The notes beneath the pieces were generated by a model. The model saw only the letters and a list, made by a program, of their open reading frames with translations. It had not been told where the DNA came from and ran no database searches. Shown piece by piece: positions 52,900 through 61,398 of a stretch of 64,000 bases of DNA (the stretch's first letter is position 1; every line of letters starts with the position of its first letter). The position numbers were made by a program, and so were the translations under genes. The stretch covers positions 1-64,000 of the forward strand of contig CBDAMQ010000029.1 in NCBI GenBank assembly GCA_965197275.1, read 5' to 3'. Source of the DNA: DASCOT01 sp965197275. Lineage in GTDB: Bacteria; Acidobacteriota; UBA890; WLXD01.

Positions 52900-53868
52900 C
52901 TATTCTGCGCTCCGGCCCCTGCGTGTGCCGGCCCAGGCCACGAGTCCGGGAAGCAGCGCTATCAGCAGCGTGATCGGCGATACCAGGAAAGAGATCGCCG
53001 CTGCCGGCGCCTGCGCCATCAGGCCGAGCCAGGTTGCGGCGTAGGCAAACCCACCCTGCTCCACGCCGATGCCCGCCGCTGAGATCGGAAGCCGCGCCAC
53101 CAGATAGACGATTGGCACGACGGCCGCCATTTCGACCACGGTCGTCGGTACCTGGAGGGCGGCAGCCGCGGCGAGATACGTCGCGATGGGGAAGAGCCCC
53201 TCGATCAGCGTCAATAGCAGGAATACCCAGATCTCGCGCGGGTGACCGCTCCAGCTGGCGTACTCGCCTGCCAGGGCCCCGAGCTTGCCCGGTAGCCCGG
53301 CGCGCAGCGCCAGGCGAGCCTGCGCGTTGGCGGCGATCTTGAACGACAAGGGTAGGCTCAGGCTGAGCACAGCCACTGCCGCGGCTGCCGACATCATCAA
53401 AGTCGATCCGTCGACCGGAACCTGCATCCGCAGAGCCAGGATGAGTGCCACGCTGAAGGCGCAGAACACCGCCTGGGCCAACGCGCCGAGGGCACGCTCG
53501 AGCGCAATCGATGCGATCAGCGTCTCGGTGCTGATACGGCCACCGCGCATGACGGTGATGCGAACGACGTCCGCGCCCACTGTCATCGGCAGGAAAATGC
53601 TAGCGAACGAAGACACGTAGTAGCCGCGTATGGCCTCGCCAAGGCCAACGTCGACGCCCTTGGCCAGCAGCAGCCGGCGCCACTTGTAGGCCATCAACAT
53701 ACGATCGCCGGTATGCAGCAGGACTACGACGCCGGCGCCCGTCAGCGACGCGCGGCCGAGCGCGTCGACCACATCGCCTAGACCGGCGCGCCACAGCACG
53801 ACGGCGACGAAGCCGAGGGTGACCCCGAGGCGCAGGGCAAGCTGCAGGCGGCGCGGTATCCGGCTCAT
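52900..53868 (-). CDS. UPF0104 / LPG-synthase-like flippase-type membrane protein
   Basis: A 322-residue membrane protein with about eight hydrophobic segments. The pattern fits the transmembrane part of lysylphosphatidylglycerol synthase-like proteins: VDALGRASLTG, ANEEAIRGYYV-like GEAIRGYYVSSFASIFLPMTVG and LPISAAGIGVEQGGFAY. It lacks the C-terminal synthase domain. Members of the family are thought to move lipid-linked molecules. It converges on the ferritin gene with a 15-bp gap. Confidence 0.8.
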   Translation of the reverse strand: MSRIPRRLQLALRLGVTLGFVAVVLWRAGLGDVVDALGRASLTGAGVVVLLHTGDRMLMAYKWRRLLLAKGVDVGLGEAIRGYYVSSFASIFLPMTVGADVVRITVMRGGRISTETLIASIALERALGALAQAVFCAFSVALILALRMQVPVDGSTLMMSAAAAVAVLSLSLPLSFKIAANAQARLALRAGLPGKLGALAGEYASWSGHPREIWVFLLLTLIEGLFPIATYLAAAAALQVPTTVVEMAAVVPIVYLVARLPISAAGIGVEQGGFAYAATWLGLMAQAPAAAISFLVSPITLLIALLPGLVAWAGTRRGRSAE

Positions 53869-54183
53869 CCCGTCTGATTTCCTGGCTCACGTGCTGGCAT
53901 ACGATCGCAGCCCCCGAGGTCGACCCAGGAACAATCCTACCCGAGCGGTCGGTGTTCATTTCGTTGTCGTCGCCGTGTCGCTCGCGCCTGCCGTACCGGG
54001 ATCGGTATGGGCGCAATCCCGGGCACCGGTACGCCAGATTCGTCACCAGGGCTTCCTATCTGCAGAGATCAGCCACGCTGACGATCCATGTCGCCGGGTT
54101 CTTGCGCGTAGAAGGGAGAGAGGGAAGTCCTCTCATACCTGCCGATCGCTGGTGGTCGGCGTGAGACGCCAGGAGGCAGCCCG
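53869..54183. other. Intergenic region upstream of the protease gene
   Basis: No confident gene lies in these 315 bases between divergent genes. A plus-strand frame from about 53949 reads VHFVVVAVSLAPAVPGSVWA, which looks like a signal peptide but runs into an arginine-rich stretch and stops at 54190. It could be a decayed gene start. The last bases carry AGGAGG, the ribosome site of the protease. Confidence 0.4.
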
Positions 54184-56727
54184 ATGCTGAACACACCTGC
54201 CATGTCGATCGAAGCGAGCCCGGGACGCGCCCCCGTGTCAAAGCATCACGCACTCTCGGGCCTCGTCGTCAGACGCCTGCCCGGGTTGCTAGGGGCCGTT
54301 GCAGCCACCGTTGCGGCGCTGGGCCTGCTGGCGCCGAACGCGCATGCGCAGACCAAGCACGGCGAGCGACTCCGGGTCCCCGGAGAGGTGTTCGCCGGTG
54401 AGCCTCGGCGCGAGATGGAGGCGCAGGAGGCGTCGTTGCTCCGTGGCGCATTCAGCACGGCCGGCGCGTCGTTCAACGTCGAGTTGGCGCCGCTCGCAGA
54501 GGCGGAGCGTCGTGCGGTCGCCGATGGCAACAACAAGCCGGGAGCTCCGCTCCAGATCGGCGTCGATCGCCGGGTACCGGCACAGCACAGGCGCGTCATG
54601 CGCGGCAGCGCGCTGGATTGGGCTTCCACCTCCGACGGTGGAATGGCGGCCACCTTCACGGCTCGATCTCCCGGCGCCGAGGCCATGCGACTGGCTTTGC
54701 GCCTTGCGAACGTGCCACCGAGCGCCGAGCTGAGGTTCTTTAGCGTCGAGCGGCCCGAGCAGAGCTTCGGTCCGTACGGACGCGACGATTTTCGTGCTCA
54801 TGCGCGCATCGCGGCCGACTCCGACGAACAACCGGGTCCCTATTGGTCGCCGGTGATCGGCGGCGACGCGCTGGGGGTGGAGATCTATGTGCGCCGGCCG
54901 GCGCAACGCCACCGCCTGGAGTTTTCCATCGAGCGCGTAGCGCATCTGCTGTACTCGCCGCGGTACTCGGATGCGGCCGCGATCGCCAAGGTCAAGGTCA
55001 AGGCCTCGCAAGCATGCGAGATCGATCTCGCATGCGAGCCGGGCTGGCAGTCGGCGGGCAACGCCGTCGCACGGATCGTGTTCCAGGATGGCGGCAGGTA
55101 CCTGTGCACCGGCCAGCTGATGAGCGACACCGACTCGAGCACCACGATCCCGTACTTCAGCACTGCGACCCACTGCATCGGCAACCAGGCCGCGGCCAGC
55201 TCGATAGACTTCTTCTGGTTCGATCAGCGAACCGGTTGCGGCGGTGGCGGCACGACCACCCAGCAGACGTCGGGCGGTGCAGCGCTGCTGTCTTCTTCCG
55301 ACCCGGACAGCGGCACGGATTTCTCATTCATGCGGCTCAACCAGACGCCTCCGGGCGGCGTGACGCTGCTTGGTTGGGACACCGGAACGGTAGCGTTGGG
55401 CACGCCGATCACCGGCATCCACCACCCCGCTGGCGACGTCAAGAAGATCAGCCAGGGCACGCTCAACGGGCGTGAGCCCTGGTGGGCACAGGGGTTCGAC
55501 AGCCACCTGCTGGTGAACTGGAGCTCCGGTGTCACCGAGGGAGGCAGCAGTGGGTCGGTGCTGTTCGGTCCGGGAAAGCGTCTCATAGGCGTGCTTACGG
55601 GAGGCGGCTCGTATTGCTCGACACCGGACGATCCGGACCTCTACGGCCGCTTCGATCTGAGCTATGGGGCGGTGAGCCAGTGGCTGACAGGCGATGGCGG
55701 CGGTGGTGGTGGCGGCGGTGGTGGTGAACCGGCGGCCACGCCCGATGCGCCGCAGGGAGTCGCGGCCACGGTCTCCGGTTCGTCGGTCACGATCAGCTGG
55801 CAAACTACCTCGTCCACGAGGGCGGGGGGCGTGCCCCTCTCGTTCGTGGTGCAGATCGGTACGGCGCCGGGCAACTCCGACATCGTCAATATGGACGTCG
55901 GCCTTACCGGCTCCGAGTCGTGGACGCTCAACGACGGTATCTATTCCGCGCAGGTGCTGGCGATCAACGATGCCGGCTCCAGCGAGCCGTCGGACGTGGT
56001 CTCGTTCGAAGTCAACACCGGCGGCGGCAACGGCGGTGGCGGTGGTGGAGGCGGTGGTGGAGGCGGTGACCCCGACTTTTGCACCGCGTCGCCGAGCGCA
56101 CCGCCGTCGCTCACCAACTCGGTAACCGGCTCGACGGTAGTGCTCAACTGGTCGTCACCGGGTGCTGGCGCCAACGCACCGCTGTCGTACGACCTGGAAG
56201 TGGGGTCGGCGTCGGGCCTGGCGGACCTGCTCATCCGGGACGTCGGTGACACCACGACCCTGACGGCCACCGATGTTCCGAACGGGACGTACTACATCAG
56301 CATTCGTGGGTGGAACCTGTGCGGCTTCGGGGAGGCTTCGCCGGAGACAGTGGCGGTTGTTGGAAACGGTGGTCCAGGCGGCGGCGGTGGAGACGGAGGC
56401 GGAGGTGCGTGCACGGCCGCTCCCGGTCCCGCTACCAACCTTACCCAGCTGGTGATTGGCTCGACCGTGTTTCTCGACTGGGACCCGCCGGCGGGCACGG
56501 CCTCGTTGAGCTCACTGGGCCGCAACCACGACGCCATGACATACGTCCTGCAAGTGGGCTCGGCGCCCGGTCTGTCGGACCTGTTCAACAAGGAGCTGCA
56601 AAGCGGGAATCCCTGGTTGACCGCCGACGGAGTTGCCCGGGGCACGTACTACGTGCGAGTCCTGTCACGCAACGACTGTGGCACTGCCGCGCAAGCCTCG
56701 AACGAGGTTGTCGTCAGGGTGAACTGA
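54184..56727 (+). CDS. Secreted trypsin-like (lysyl endopeptidase-type) protease with three C-terminal FN3-like modules
   Basis: An 847-residue protein with a long leader (AATVAALGLLAPNAHAQ) and a propeptide of about 200 residues. The S1 domain has H330 in STATHCIG, D379 in SGTDFSFMRL and S456 in GGSSGSVLFG, the triad spacing of Achromobacter protease I-type enzymes. After it, three fibronectin III-like modules are joined by Gly-rich linkers (around residues 503-514, 610-630 and 725-745). Each module begins with a Pro-rich segment and has a VLQVGSA or LEVGSA strand. It starts after AGGAGG at 54184 and ends before a hairpin at 56742. Confidence 0.88.
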   Translation: MLNTPAMSIEASPGRAPVSKHHALSGLVVRRLPGLLGAVAATVAALGLLAPNAHAQTKHGERLRVPGEVFAGEPRREMEAQEASLLRGAFSTAGASFNVELAPLAEAERRAVADGNNKPGAPLQIGVDRRVPAQHRRVMRGSALDWASTSDGGMAATFTARSPGAEAMRLALRLANVPPSAELRFFSVERPEQSFGPYGRDDFRAHARIAADSDEQPGPYWSPVIGGDALGVEIYVRRPAQRHRLEFSIERVAHLLYSPRYSDAAAIAKVKVKASQACEIDLACEPGWQSAGNAVARIVFQDGGRYLCTGQLMSDTDSSTTIPYFSTATHCIGNQAAASSIDFFWFDQRTGCGGGGTTTQQTSGGAALLSSSDPDSGTDFSFMRLNQTPPGGVTLLGWDTGTVALGTPITGIHHPAGDVKKISQGTLNGREPWWAQGFDSHLLVNWSSGVTEGGSSGSVLFGPGKRLIGVLTGGGSYCSTPDDPDLYGRFDLSYGAVSQWLTGDGGGGGGGGGGEPAATPDAPQGVAATVSGSSVTISWQTTSSTRAGGVPLSFVVQIGTAPGNSDIVNMDVGLTGSESWTLNDGIYSAQVLAINDAGSSEPSDVVSFEVNTGGGNGGGGGGGGGGGGDPDFCTASPSAPPSLTNSVTGSTVVLNWSSPGAGANAPLSYDLEVGSASGLADLLIRDVGDTTTLTATDVPNGTYYISIRGWNLCGFGEASPETVAVVGNGGPGGGGGDGGGGACTAAPGPATNLTQLVIGSTVFLDWDPPAGTASLSSLGRNHDAMTYVLQVGSAPGLSDLFNKELQSGNPWLTADGVARGTYYVRVLSRNDCGTAAQASNEVVVRVN

Positions 56728-56741
56728 GCGCCGGGTGACGC

Positions 56742-56771
56742 CGCTCGCACGGCCGTCGGGTCGTGCGAGCG
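56742..56771 (+). terminator. Hairpin downstream of the protease gene
   Basis: CGCTCGCACG and CGTGCGAGCG pair perfectly over ten bases with a ten-base loop, 14 bases after the stop. The T run is weak (TTGCTCGG), so termination may need help. It could also act for convergent transcripts. Confidence 0.65.
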
Positions 56772-56901
56772 TTGCTCGGAAATGCCGCAAACATGGGCAG
56801 GCGAGCGTCAGGGCGGGTCGCGCCGGAGTGGGTCGGCGCGGCGGCCCTGGCGCTTGCCACGTTGCGTCCGGTTTTGGGGACCGCGCGGCGACCGCCACGA
56901 T

Positions 56902-57204
56902 CTATTCTGGCCACGCCCAACCCCGTAGCGCGTAGTACTTGCGCCGCGGCGTCGCCTCGATCGGGTGGATGCCGTGCCTGCGGCACCAGGCGAAGTGGAA
57001 GGTCGTGCCGGCGGTCATGGCGACCAGGGGAAAGGCCAGCGCCCAGTGACCGACGGCGTAGTACAGGCCGATCGTCACGGCGCAAACGATGGTCCATTTG
57101 AGCACTTTGCGCCATTTGGCGGTCTCAACCTCGAAGACAGCGAATATCGAGCTGCCGAGGATGGAGACCACAAGAAGCACGTACAGCTCGAGCTCGATTC
57201 CCAC
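56902..57204 (-). CDS. Small membrane protein of unknown function
   Basis: A 100-residue protein starting with GTG at 57204, with four likely membrane segments (ELYVLLVVSILGSSIFAVF, VLKWTIVCAVTIGLYYAVG, WALAFPLVAMTAGTTFHFA) and a basic C-terminus (CRRHGIHPIEATPRRKYYAL). I do not recognise the family. It starts 52 bp after the bactofilin-like gene stop on the same strand and may belong to that operon. Confidence 0.65.
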   Translation of the reverse strand: MGIELELYVLLVVSILGSSIFAVFEVETAKWRKVLKWTIVCAVTIGLYYAVGHWALAFPLVAMTAGTTFHFAWCRRHGIHPIEATPRRKYYALRGWAWPE

Positions 57205-57256
57205 GGTGCCCTCTGCTATCGATCTCAGCCTGTTGTTCGGTGAGTCCGGGTTGATA

Positions 57257-58450
57257 TTAGCCCGGCGCCTGTTCAGCCGTCCCCTGAAGAGGCCGCGCGC
57301 GGCACCAGGTCCAGCAGGTCCCGAGCCCCAGCAACGTCACCGTCGACGCCACGAGCCGGCCAACGTACGGGACGCTGGAGATCAGCGCCAGCAGGATCAG
57401 GCCGATCGCCAGTGGTAGAAACCGCGCCGGCATGCCGCTCAGCTCGGCGCGCACCAACAGGCGCTCCCCGAGGGTCGAACCGACCACGATCGGAGCGATC
57501 ACGCCAGCCACGCCGCCGAGGCCGGTGACCAACAAATCCACTGATGCCAGCCCGAGACCGACGACGGGCCAAACCAGGCTCCAAAGGCCCGCCGCGCCGA
57601 GGGCCAGGCCCAAGAGTGTCGTCAGCAGCAGGACCACGATCCCCGAGCCCACCAGGCCGACGGCCGACGCCGCGCCACGCCCCAGGATCCTCAGCGGTCG
57701 CCGCGCAAGCCCCACGCCCAGCCGCCGTGGCCACTGCGGGGCGAGCCAGACGACCAGCAGCCCAACGATCATCAACGCCATCAGGCGCCGCACTCGGTGA
57801 CCGATATCGACACCGCCCCCCGAGAACACACCCCGGAGCCGACTGTCCTCCTCGACAGCACCACTGTCCGGCTCGACATCGACACGTCCGGCCACGGTTC
57901 CGAGGAGCTCCACCTCGGATGCTTCGATCACCGCGTCGCCGTCGATATCGCCTGCAAGCCTGGCGCGGTAGCCGGCCAAGAGCAGGTCTCCTTCGATCCT
58001 GCTGCCTGGCTCGGCGACCGAGCTGAAACCGCCGACCAGCACACTGTCGGCGATGTGTGCTTGGGCCCCCAGCGTGAGCATCCATCCGGCGGTGCGAAGG
58101 TCGTCGCCCACGGTGCCGTTGACGATCACCGACTCGCCGCAGGCGGTGAGGTCACCGCCCACGGTGCCGTTGAGCGTGATCAGCAGGCCGTGTGCCATGA
58201 CGTCGCCGGTGACGGTTCCGTCGATAACGATGGTCGTTGCCAGCACGTAGAGATCGCCGTCGATTACCTCGCCGGCGGCCACCACGACGGTGTTGCCGAT
58301 GCGGTGCTCCAGCGCCACGGCCGGGGTTGCGGTGAGGGTTGCAAGCAGCGCTGCCGCCGCACAGGAGAGGCTCGGCACAGCGCGGTGCTGGCTCTGGACG
58401 GCATTCCTGCGGGCTCCTCTTGGCCACCATGGACGCCGAGAATCGATCAT
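57257..58450 (-). CDS. Exported bactofilin-like repeat protein with C-terminal membrane helices
   Basis: The ATG at 58450 gives 397 residues. After a leader the first 200 residues have beta-helix-type repeats such as DGDLYVLATTIVIDGTVTGD, LNGTVGGDLTACGESVIVNG and AGDIDGDAVIEASEVELLG, as in polymer-forming (bactofilin-like) proteins. The C-terminal half has four or five membrane helices. Its start overlaps the upstream gene stop by four bases (ATGA). The role is unknown; a periplasmic scaffold bound to the inner membrane is plausible. Confidence 0.78.
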   Translation of the reverse strand: MIDSRRPWWPRGARRNAVQSQHRAVPSLSCAAAALLATLTATPAVALEHRIGNTVVVAAGEVIDGDLYVLATTIVIDGTVTGDVMAHGLLITLNGTVGGDLTACGESVIVNGTVGDDLRTAGWMLTLGAQAHIADSVLVGGFSSVAEPGSRIEGDLLLAGYRARLAGDIDGDAVIEASEVELLGTVAGRVDVEPDSGAVEEDSRLRGVFSGGGVDIGHRVRRLMALMIVGLLVVWLAPQWPRRLGVGLARRPLRILGRGAASAVGLVGSGIVVLLLTTLLGLALGAAGLWSLVWPVVGLGLASVDLLVTGLGGVAGVIAPIVVGSTLGERLLVRAELSGMPARFLPLAIGLILLALISSVPYVGRLVASTVTLLGLGTCWTWCRARPLQGTAEQAPG

Positions 58451-58821
58451 GATTCGTCTCCTCCGGCAGTTGTCGTCGGCTCGGCTTGCTCGTCGCTCAG
58501 CAGAGCTTCGATGAACCGCTTCGCCGGCTCCGGCCCGCGCACGCGTAATCGAATAGGTCCTTGCTCGGGCGCGAAAGACAGTTCGAACGAGAAGGTCGGG
58601 CAACACTGCCGCTCCATGCCGATGAGACGAATCAGGCGCGGCAGAAGATCATCCGCCTCGTCGTCGTCTGGAAACTCGAGCGCGTAGCCGTCGACGAACT
58701 CCAGCACCTCGCGAGAGCGTTGCACTAGCTCCAGGATGAGGTTCCGGCGCTGGGCCAGATCCGCGGTGCTCAGGCTACAGACGGAACGAGTCTCGTCGGA
58801 TGCGGTCGATTGGGTCGCCAT
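58447..58821 (-). CDS. Small CCP-motif protein adjacent to MerR
   Basis: From the ATG at 58821 (AAGGGAGG upstream) the protein has 124 residues. The central motif is MERQCCPTFSFELSF, with vicinal C73-C74 then P75, followed by RLRVRGPEPAKRFIEALL. Small proteins with a CCP-F motif next to MerR genes are familiar to me as hypothetical; vicinal cysteines suggest binding of a soft metal or a redox role. It is the first gene of the operon controlled by the promoter at 58913-58943. Confidence 0.72.
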   Translation of the reverse strand: MATQSTASDETRSVCSLSTADLAQRRNLILELVQRSREVLEFVDGYALEFPDDDEADDLLPRLIRLIGMERQCCPTFSFELSFAPEQGPIRLRVRGPEPAKRFIEALLSDEQAEPTTTAGGDES

Positions 58822-58860
58822 CTGGCCTCCCTTGCTGACACGGTTCGGGAATCCCGACCC

Positions 58861-58900
58861 GCTAATCGTGGGTTCGCCCATCTAGTCGTGGGTTCGCTCA
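58861..58900 (-). repeat. 20-bp tandem direct repeat in the operon leader
   Basis: Two adjacent 20-bp units sharing TCGTGGGTTCGC (17 of 20 bases identical) lie between the promoter and the CCP gene. They are part of the minus-strand leader. Their role is unknown; they might bind a regulator or result from slippage. Confidence 0.65.
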
Positions 58901-58912
58901 TCTACAGGTGCT

Positions 58913-58943
58913 ACGCTAGAACTTAAAGTCAACTTCAAGTCAA
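58913..58943 (-). promoter_or_regulatory. MerR-type promoter with 19-bp spacer and dyad operator
   Basis: On the minus strand a -35 TTGACT (58938-58943) and a -10 TAGCGT (58913-58918) are separated by exactly 19 bases. The spacer is filled by the dyad ACTTAAAGTCAACTTCAAGT (58921-58940), which matches its complement at 16 of 20 positions. An overlong spacer with an internal dyad is the hallmark of MerR-activated promoters. It should drive the CCP and bactofilin-like genes. Confidence 0.8.
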
Positions 58944-58964
58944 GAGGCTTTCGAGGGTATTCCG

Positions 58965-59360
58965 ATGAGCTTGATGAAGATCGGCGAGGTCGCCGAGAAG
59001 ACGGGTCTACGGGCCTCGGCGCTGCGCTACTACGAGCGCATCGGATTGCTGCCGGCGACTAAGCGACAGAGCGGCCAGCGTCGTTACACCAACGAGGTGC
59101 TGACGCGACTGGCCGGAATCAAGGTGGCGCAGCAGGCCGGCTTCTCGGTACGGGAGATCAAGCAGCTGTTCTACGGTTTCCAGCGACAGGCCAGGCCGTC
59201 GGAGCGTTGGGCCGAGCTGGCTCGAGCCAAGCTGCCGGAGATCGAGGCGCTGATCCGCCGCACCGAGGCGATGAAGGCGCTCCTGGCAGAAGGAATCCGG
59301 TGTGGATGCAGCAGTCTGGAGGAGTGCAGCCTGATCGGGGAACGACCGGCGGCGCGCTAG
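58965..59360 (+). CDS. MerR family transcriptional regulator with C-terminal CxCx5C motif
   Basis: A 131-residue regulator with the usual winged helix-turn-helix (MKIGEVAEKTGLRASALRYY, ERIGLLP) and dimer helix. The C-terminal effector site has C113, C115 and C121 in RCGCSSLEECS, which could bind a metal or a cluster. It diverges from the CCP gene, and its own start is 22 bp from the dyad. It is likely both to activate the opposite operon and to regulate itself. The effector cannot be named from the sequence. Confidence 0.88.
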   Translation: MSLMKIGEVAEKTGLRASALRYYERIGLLPATKRQSGQRRYTNEVLTRLAGIKVAQQAGFSVREIKQLFYGFQRQARPSERWAELARAKLPEIEALIRRTEAMKALLAEGIRCGCSSLEECSLIGERPAAR

Positions 59361-59585
59361 CCGGCTCTATTCGAGCAACCGGAGCTCCAGGCCGCCTCGC
59401 ATCTGCAAGCGTCAGGCGACGCAAGGTCACAGCCACTGCCTGTCGCAGAAGGCTCCTTCCCCCTCGCTGCCTACATAGAAGAGCAGTTATGGTGTGGCAC
59501 ACACGCGAGCGCGTCGACGTCTAACTCGGGTACGTGATCCGTGGCTACGTTGATCAATGCCTGGGCGTTCTTGGGGACGGAAGCC

Positions 59586-61238
59586 ATGAACCCACGCAGT
59601 ATCGCGATTGCCTTCGTGGCGTTTGTATCGCTGATGTCATGGGGAAGTGATGCCGCCGGCCAACGCCGAGTCGCGCGGCTTGCGATCGGTGGCGGTGAGC
59701 TCGCCGCCGAGAGCGGTCGGGGCAGCTGGCAGGGCTTCCGCTCGGACCTCAGCCCCGAGCAGCGCGCCGCAGTCGGCTCCGATGTCACCCCGGAGGATTA
59801 CGCTCGCGCCCGCGCCGCGCTGACCGAGTACGAGAGCACCTACGGACGCCTTCCGGCGCTGCGGACAGACGTGCCGACTAGGTACCCGTTTTACCCGCAG
59901 GCCGGCTTGCATGAGCGCGACCTCTTCTTCAACAACTTTTTCGATCTCGACCCGGGTGGGGGCGATGCCGCAATCCTCGACTGGAACTGCACCGGCTACA
60001 CCTACGACACCCATGACGGCCACGACTCCAACCCGCGCAGCTTCGCCTTCCAGGACATCGGCGTACCGCTCAACATCCGCCACATCTACGCGGCGCTCCC
60101 CGACGGACGCGACCTCTTCTTCAACAACTTTTTCGATCTCGACCCGGGTGGGGGCGATGCCGCAATCCTCGACTGGAACTGCACCGGCTACACCTACGAC
60201 ACCCATGACGGCCACGACTCCAACCCGCGCAGCTTCGCCTTGATCGACGCCGAGGACGGCAATCCGGATCGCAGCACGACGCTGACCGCAAAGCCCGCCA
60301 ACTTTGTCATGATCGATCACGGCGGCGGCCAGACGGGACTCTACGTTCACATGCGCAAGAAGAACAGCGTCGCGGTGAGTAAGGGCGACATGGTGGTGGC
60401 GGGCCAGACGATCGGCATGACTGCCTCGAGCGGCTTTACCGACGGTCCGCACCTGCACTTCGAGACCTGGGTTGATGAGGTCTCGGTCGAACCGTTCTCC
60501 GGCAAGTGCAACCCCGGCTCGAGTGGCTTCACGAAGCAGCTCAAGTTCAAGCGCAAGACCTACCTATACGACGCCGGGATCACGCACGAGGACCTCTCTA
60601 AGCTGCCAGACAAGAAGCTGCCCCCCGAGCAGCTGCCGTCGTCGGGCCAGTTCCAGACCGACGACGAGTTTCTGAACCTCTGGTTCGACGTTCGCAACCT
60701 GCCGGCGGACAGCACCATGAAGCTGGTGTTCCGGCGTCCGAACGGCTCGGTAGGGTTCGACACCGGCATCTTCGCCGTCGGCAACACCGAGTTCTTCCGC
60801 GGCAGTTATTGGTTTCAACGGTGGCTGACCGGTGACATGCGCACGATCACCGGGACATGGAAGGTGGAGCTGCATATCAACGGCAAGAAGCTGGACACGC
60901 TGCCGTTCGAGGTCCTTGTCAAGCGCGACCCGAAGCTGAATCGGGCGCCGGTGGCGCTCAAGAAGGTCAAGTTCCGCAAGACCCCGAAAGCCGGTACGGT
61001 GCCGTTCTGCGAGATCAAGCATCCGCTGATCGTCGACGATCCCGACTACGACGTGGTGTCGTACCGCTACGAGTGGACGGTCAACGGCGACGTTGTGCGC
61101 GACGTCACGATCGCGGCGCACTCCGACGCCCTAGCCACCGACCTGTTCGCCAAGGGCGATCGGCTCGAGTGCACGGTTACCCCGACGGATGGTGATCTCG
61201 AAGCCGCCAGCAAGGCCGTCGGCTCCAACGTCAAGTAG
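59586..61238 (+). CDS. Secreted M23 metallopeptidase with duplicated motif region
   Basis: The ATG at 59586 gives 550 residues with a signal peptide (AIAFVAFVSLMSWGSDAAG); a start at 59541 is in frame but less fitting. The M23 zinc motif occurs twice, as H143-D-G-H-D147 and H207-D-G-H-D211, because a 134-bp stretch is repeated exactly. The second half has GLYVHMRKKN and H289-L-H291-F-E. About 230 further residues carry two beta-rich regions and an Ig/PKD-like end (FRKTPKAGTVPFCEI). M23 enzymes cut peptidoglycan bridges or glycyl peptides. Confidence 0.83.
   Translation: MNPRSIAIAFVAFVSLMSWGSDAAGQRRVARLAIGGGELAAESGRGSWQGFRSDLSPEQRAAVGSDVTPEDYARARAALTEYESTYGRLPALRTDVPTRYPFYPQAGLHERDLFFNNFFDLDPGGGDAAILDWNCTGYTYDTHDGHDSNPRSFAFQDIGVPLNIRHIYAALPDGRDLFFNNFFDLDPGGGDAAILDWNCTGYTYDTHDGHDSNPRSFALIDAEDGNPDRSTTLTAKPANFVMIDHGGGQTGLYVHMRKKNSVAVSKGDMVVAGQTIGMTASSGFTDGPHLHFETWVDEVSVEPFSGKCNPGSSGFTKQLKFKRKTYLYDAGITHEDLSKLPDKKLPPEQLPSSGQFQTDDEFLNLWFDVRNLPADSTMKLVFRRPNGSVGFDTGIFAVGNTEFFRGSYWFQRWLTGDMRTITGTWKVELHINGKKLDTLPFEVLVKRDPKLNRAPVALKKVKFRKTPKAGTVPFCEIKHPLIVDDPDYDVVSYRYEWTVNGDVVRDVTIAAHSDALATDLFAKGDRLECTVTPTDGDLEAASKAVGSNVK
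59916..60049 (+). repeat. 134-bp exact direct repeat, copy 1
   Basis: Identical to 60108-60241; the offset of 192 bp keeps the reading frame. It encodes RDLFFNNFFDLDPGGG and the following NCTGYTYDTHDGHDSN segment of the M23 peptidase. Confidence 0.95.
60108..60241 (+). repeat. 134-bp exact direct repeat, copy 2
   Basis: The second identical copy, 58 bp after the end of the first. The copy boundaries fall within codons for a short loop, and the protein stays in frame. Exact identity implies a very recent duplication or an assembly fault. Confidence 0.95.
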
Positions 61239-61398
61239 ACGCCGCCAGTACCGTTACTGGTCACCTGGTTTATCGGCGCGCTAGGCGCTTCCACTCACTA
61301 CACCTTGCTGCGAATTGCCTTCCAGCGTGATGTGAGGGGTCGGCCAGCGTGGATGGTGGCGCGCTCGCGGCCAGGCCCGGGCGGACGGTCCGCCGAGG

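Noticed and set aside
55690..56440. GGT/GGC-rich stretches as a microsatellite or CRISPR-like array
   Set aside because: They are in-frame Gly linkers of the protease; no spaced repeat-spacer pattern exists.
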